Source: Caulobacter sp. BP25
Lineage (GTDB): Bacteria > Pseudomonadota > Alphaproteobacteria > Caulobacterales > Caulobacteraceae
Reading direction: 5' to 3'
Assembly: GCF_002737755.1 (NCBI RefSeq)
Contig: NZ_PEGH01000018.1
Coordinates: 186,001-250,000 of the forward strand
DNA length: 64,000 nucleotides
Shown here: in pieces, positions 62,893 through 64,000 of the stretch
Numbering within the stretch: position 1 is the first letter of the stretch
Layout of the letters: each line of letters opens with the position of its first letter
Program-made: the position numbers and the translations under genes
Notes under the pieces: model-generated
Databases searched by the model: none
Told to the model about the DNA's origin: nothing
The model's input: the letters and a program-made list of their open reading frames with translations, nothing else

Positions 62893-64000
62893 GCGGTTTT
62901 CTCTCCGAAGGTTTCCGCGATCCAGTCGGCGATGAAGTCGCGACCGAAGCTCATGTTGTCGACGCCCACGTGCTCGACGCCGCCCTCGCGGTCGGTGAAG
63001 ATCTTCAGCTCGCGCTTGGGACTGTTGATCAGCTGGTCGTAGGTCTGGTGGGCGTATTCCAGGCCGATCTGGCGGTCGCGTTCGCCGTGGGTCACCAGGA
63101 ACGGGACCCGGATGCGATCCAGGACGCCGTCCAGAGTCATGCCCTTGGACTTCTCCAGGAAGTCGTCCATGTCCTTGGCTCCAAACACCCAGTGGACGTG
63201 CGCCCAATAGTGGGGGACAGGGTTCTCGCCCTCGCGCGCCAGGCGCTTTTGCTGGACCTCGGCCCAGTTGTGGTTGGCGCCCCAGACCGCGCCCAGGGCG
63301 AAGCGCGGCTCGAACGCCACGGTGCGCGGCGTGTAGTAGCCGCCCAGCGAAATGCCGGCGAGGCCGATGCGCTTGGGATCGACGTCGGGCCGCGTCTCCA
63401 GCCAGTCGACGACCTTGGACGCCCAGCGCTCGCTCTCGTGGGTGGCGTGCAGGCCCGAGAGCCTCAGCGACTCGCCCGAGCCGGGCTGGTCGATGCAGAG
63501 GGTCGAAACGCCCCGCCGCAGCAGGGCCTGGGGCAGGCCGCTCCAGTAGAGCAGCTCCTTGCAGCTATCGAGGCCGTTCACATAGACCAGGATCGGCGTG
63601 GGGCCATCGCCCTCCGCCCGCGTCAGCAGGCCGGGGATCATGCCGCCTTCGTAGGGAATTTCGACCCGCTCGGCGTTCTCGCGCCCCAGGCGCATGGCCC
63701 GGTCGAACGCCTCGCGCGCCTTGGCGTAGGTGGCCTGGCGACCTGGGTGGCCGTGCCCCTGCATCCGCTCGGCGGTGATGTAGTAGAGGCTGGCGCGCTG
63801 CAGCTTCTTGCCCGCGCTGAAAGCGCGGCCCTTGGCCTCGTCCTCGGCGGCGAGGTCGACGAGCTTGTCGGCCATCGCCACCCAATGCTTGAGGAACTCG
63901 CCGGTGCCGGCGTCTTCGCCGCGAGCGGCCGCGTCGCGCAGCGGGCGGCACATCTCGTCGATTTCGCCGATCTGGGCGCCGCTCTCGATGGCGATGTCCA
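62889..64000 (-). CDS. alpha/beta hydrolase, 5' end beyond window
   Basis: At least 369 residues of an alpha/beta hydrolase with a helical N-terminal domain, resembling the FrsA-like / 2,6-dihydroxypseudooxynicotine hydrolase group. The nucleophile is in IGLAGISLGGYYTPR, the acid in FLVTHGERDRQIG and the His in GGVEHVGVDNM. The oxyanion region is ILVYVNGLDSCKE. The frame stays open to base 64000, so the start lies outside; the ATG at 63953 is probably internal. It is first in the operon with cupin and FAH. C-C or ester bond hydrolysis of a ring-derived intermediate is inferred from family and context. Confidence 0.88.
   Translation of the reverse strand, partial: DIAIESGAQIGEIDEMCRPLRDAAARGEDAGTGEFLKHWVAMADKLVDLAAEDEAKGRAFSAGKKLQRASLYYITAERMQGHGHPGRQATYAKAREAFDRAMRLGRENAERVEIPYEGGMIPGLLTRAEGDGPTPILVYVNGLDSCKELLYWSGLPQALLRRGVSTLCIDQPGSGESLRLSGLHATHESERWASKVVDWLETRPDVDPKRIGLAGISLGGYYTPRTVAFEPRFALGAVWGANHNWAEVQQKRLAREGENPVPHYWAHVHWVFGAKDMDDFLEKSKGMTLDGVLDRIRVPFLVTHGERDRQIGLEYAHQTYDQLINSPKRELKIFTDREGGVEHVGVDNMSFGRDFIADWIAETFGEKTA

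Overview
The window is high-GC DNA from an alphaproteobacterium of the Caulobacter group (C. vibrioides/C. segnis-like). The main evidence is a chemotaxis operon in the gene order known from C. crescentus: mcpA, a STAS-domain gene, cheY, cheA, cheW, cheR, cheB, cheY, cheD, cheU, a c-di-GMP-type cheY, cheE. Supporting evidence is a CtrA-type box, five large TonB-dependent receptors (TBDRs) and many start/stop-overlapping genes. No rRNA, tRNA, prophage, insertion sequence or CRISPR array was seen.

Layout. 0-12 kb is housekeeping and scattered genes: a truncated dihydroorotase, an ECF-like sigma factor with a YCII-domain partner, a glycosyltransferase/metallophosphatase pair, TetR and Lrp regulators, a cupin-like protein, a YeiH-type exporter, an amino-acid permease and an acyl-CoA dehydrogenase. 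12.4-24.6 kb is the chemotaxis region, with a globin-coupled receptor followed by the twelve-gene che operon. 25-33.6 kb is a sugar region resembling the N-acetylglucosamine (NAG) locus: a TBDR behind two LacI-type palindromes, a GntR/HutC regulator, a fused EIIA-HPr-EI protein and a NagE-like EIICB. This locus looks damaged: only an N-terminal scrap resembling a NagA-type amidohydrolase remains, and nagE carries an apparent one-base frameshift at its start.

34-50 kb is an uptake-and-hydrolysis island: an exported M20 amidohydrolase, a FecR/FecI pair, two paralogous tandem TBDRs (the first with a FecA-type signalling domain but its signal peptide in another frame), a third unrelated TBDR, a DUF5117-type zinc metalloprotease and an exported amidohydrolase with a C-terminal CIA30-like domain. 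Together they could sense, import and cleave an amide or peptide-like nutrient through cell-surface signalling.

50-64 kb is a sugar-acid/aromatic-acid island: a TBDR divergent from an ACS-family MFS transporter, an unrecognised exported 614-residue protein, a carboxylesterase, 5-dehydro-4-deoxyglucarate dehydratase with LysR regulators, and a tightly overlapping alpha/beta-hydrolase, cupin, FAH-family operon running off the right edge. The unrecognised exported protein and the FecI/R island are the best candidates for undescribed biology. The NAG-locus decay and the two one-base frameshifts are the clearest sequence-level anomalies, and sequencing error has to be excluded for both frameshifts.
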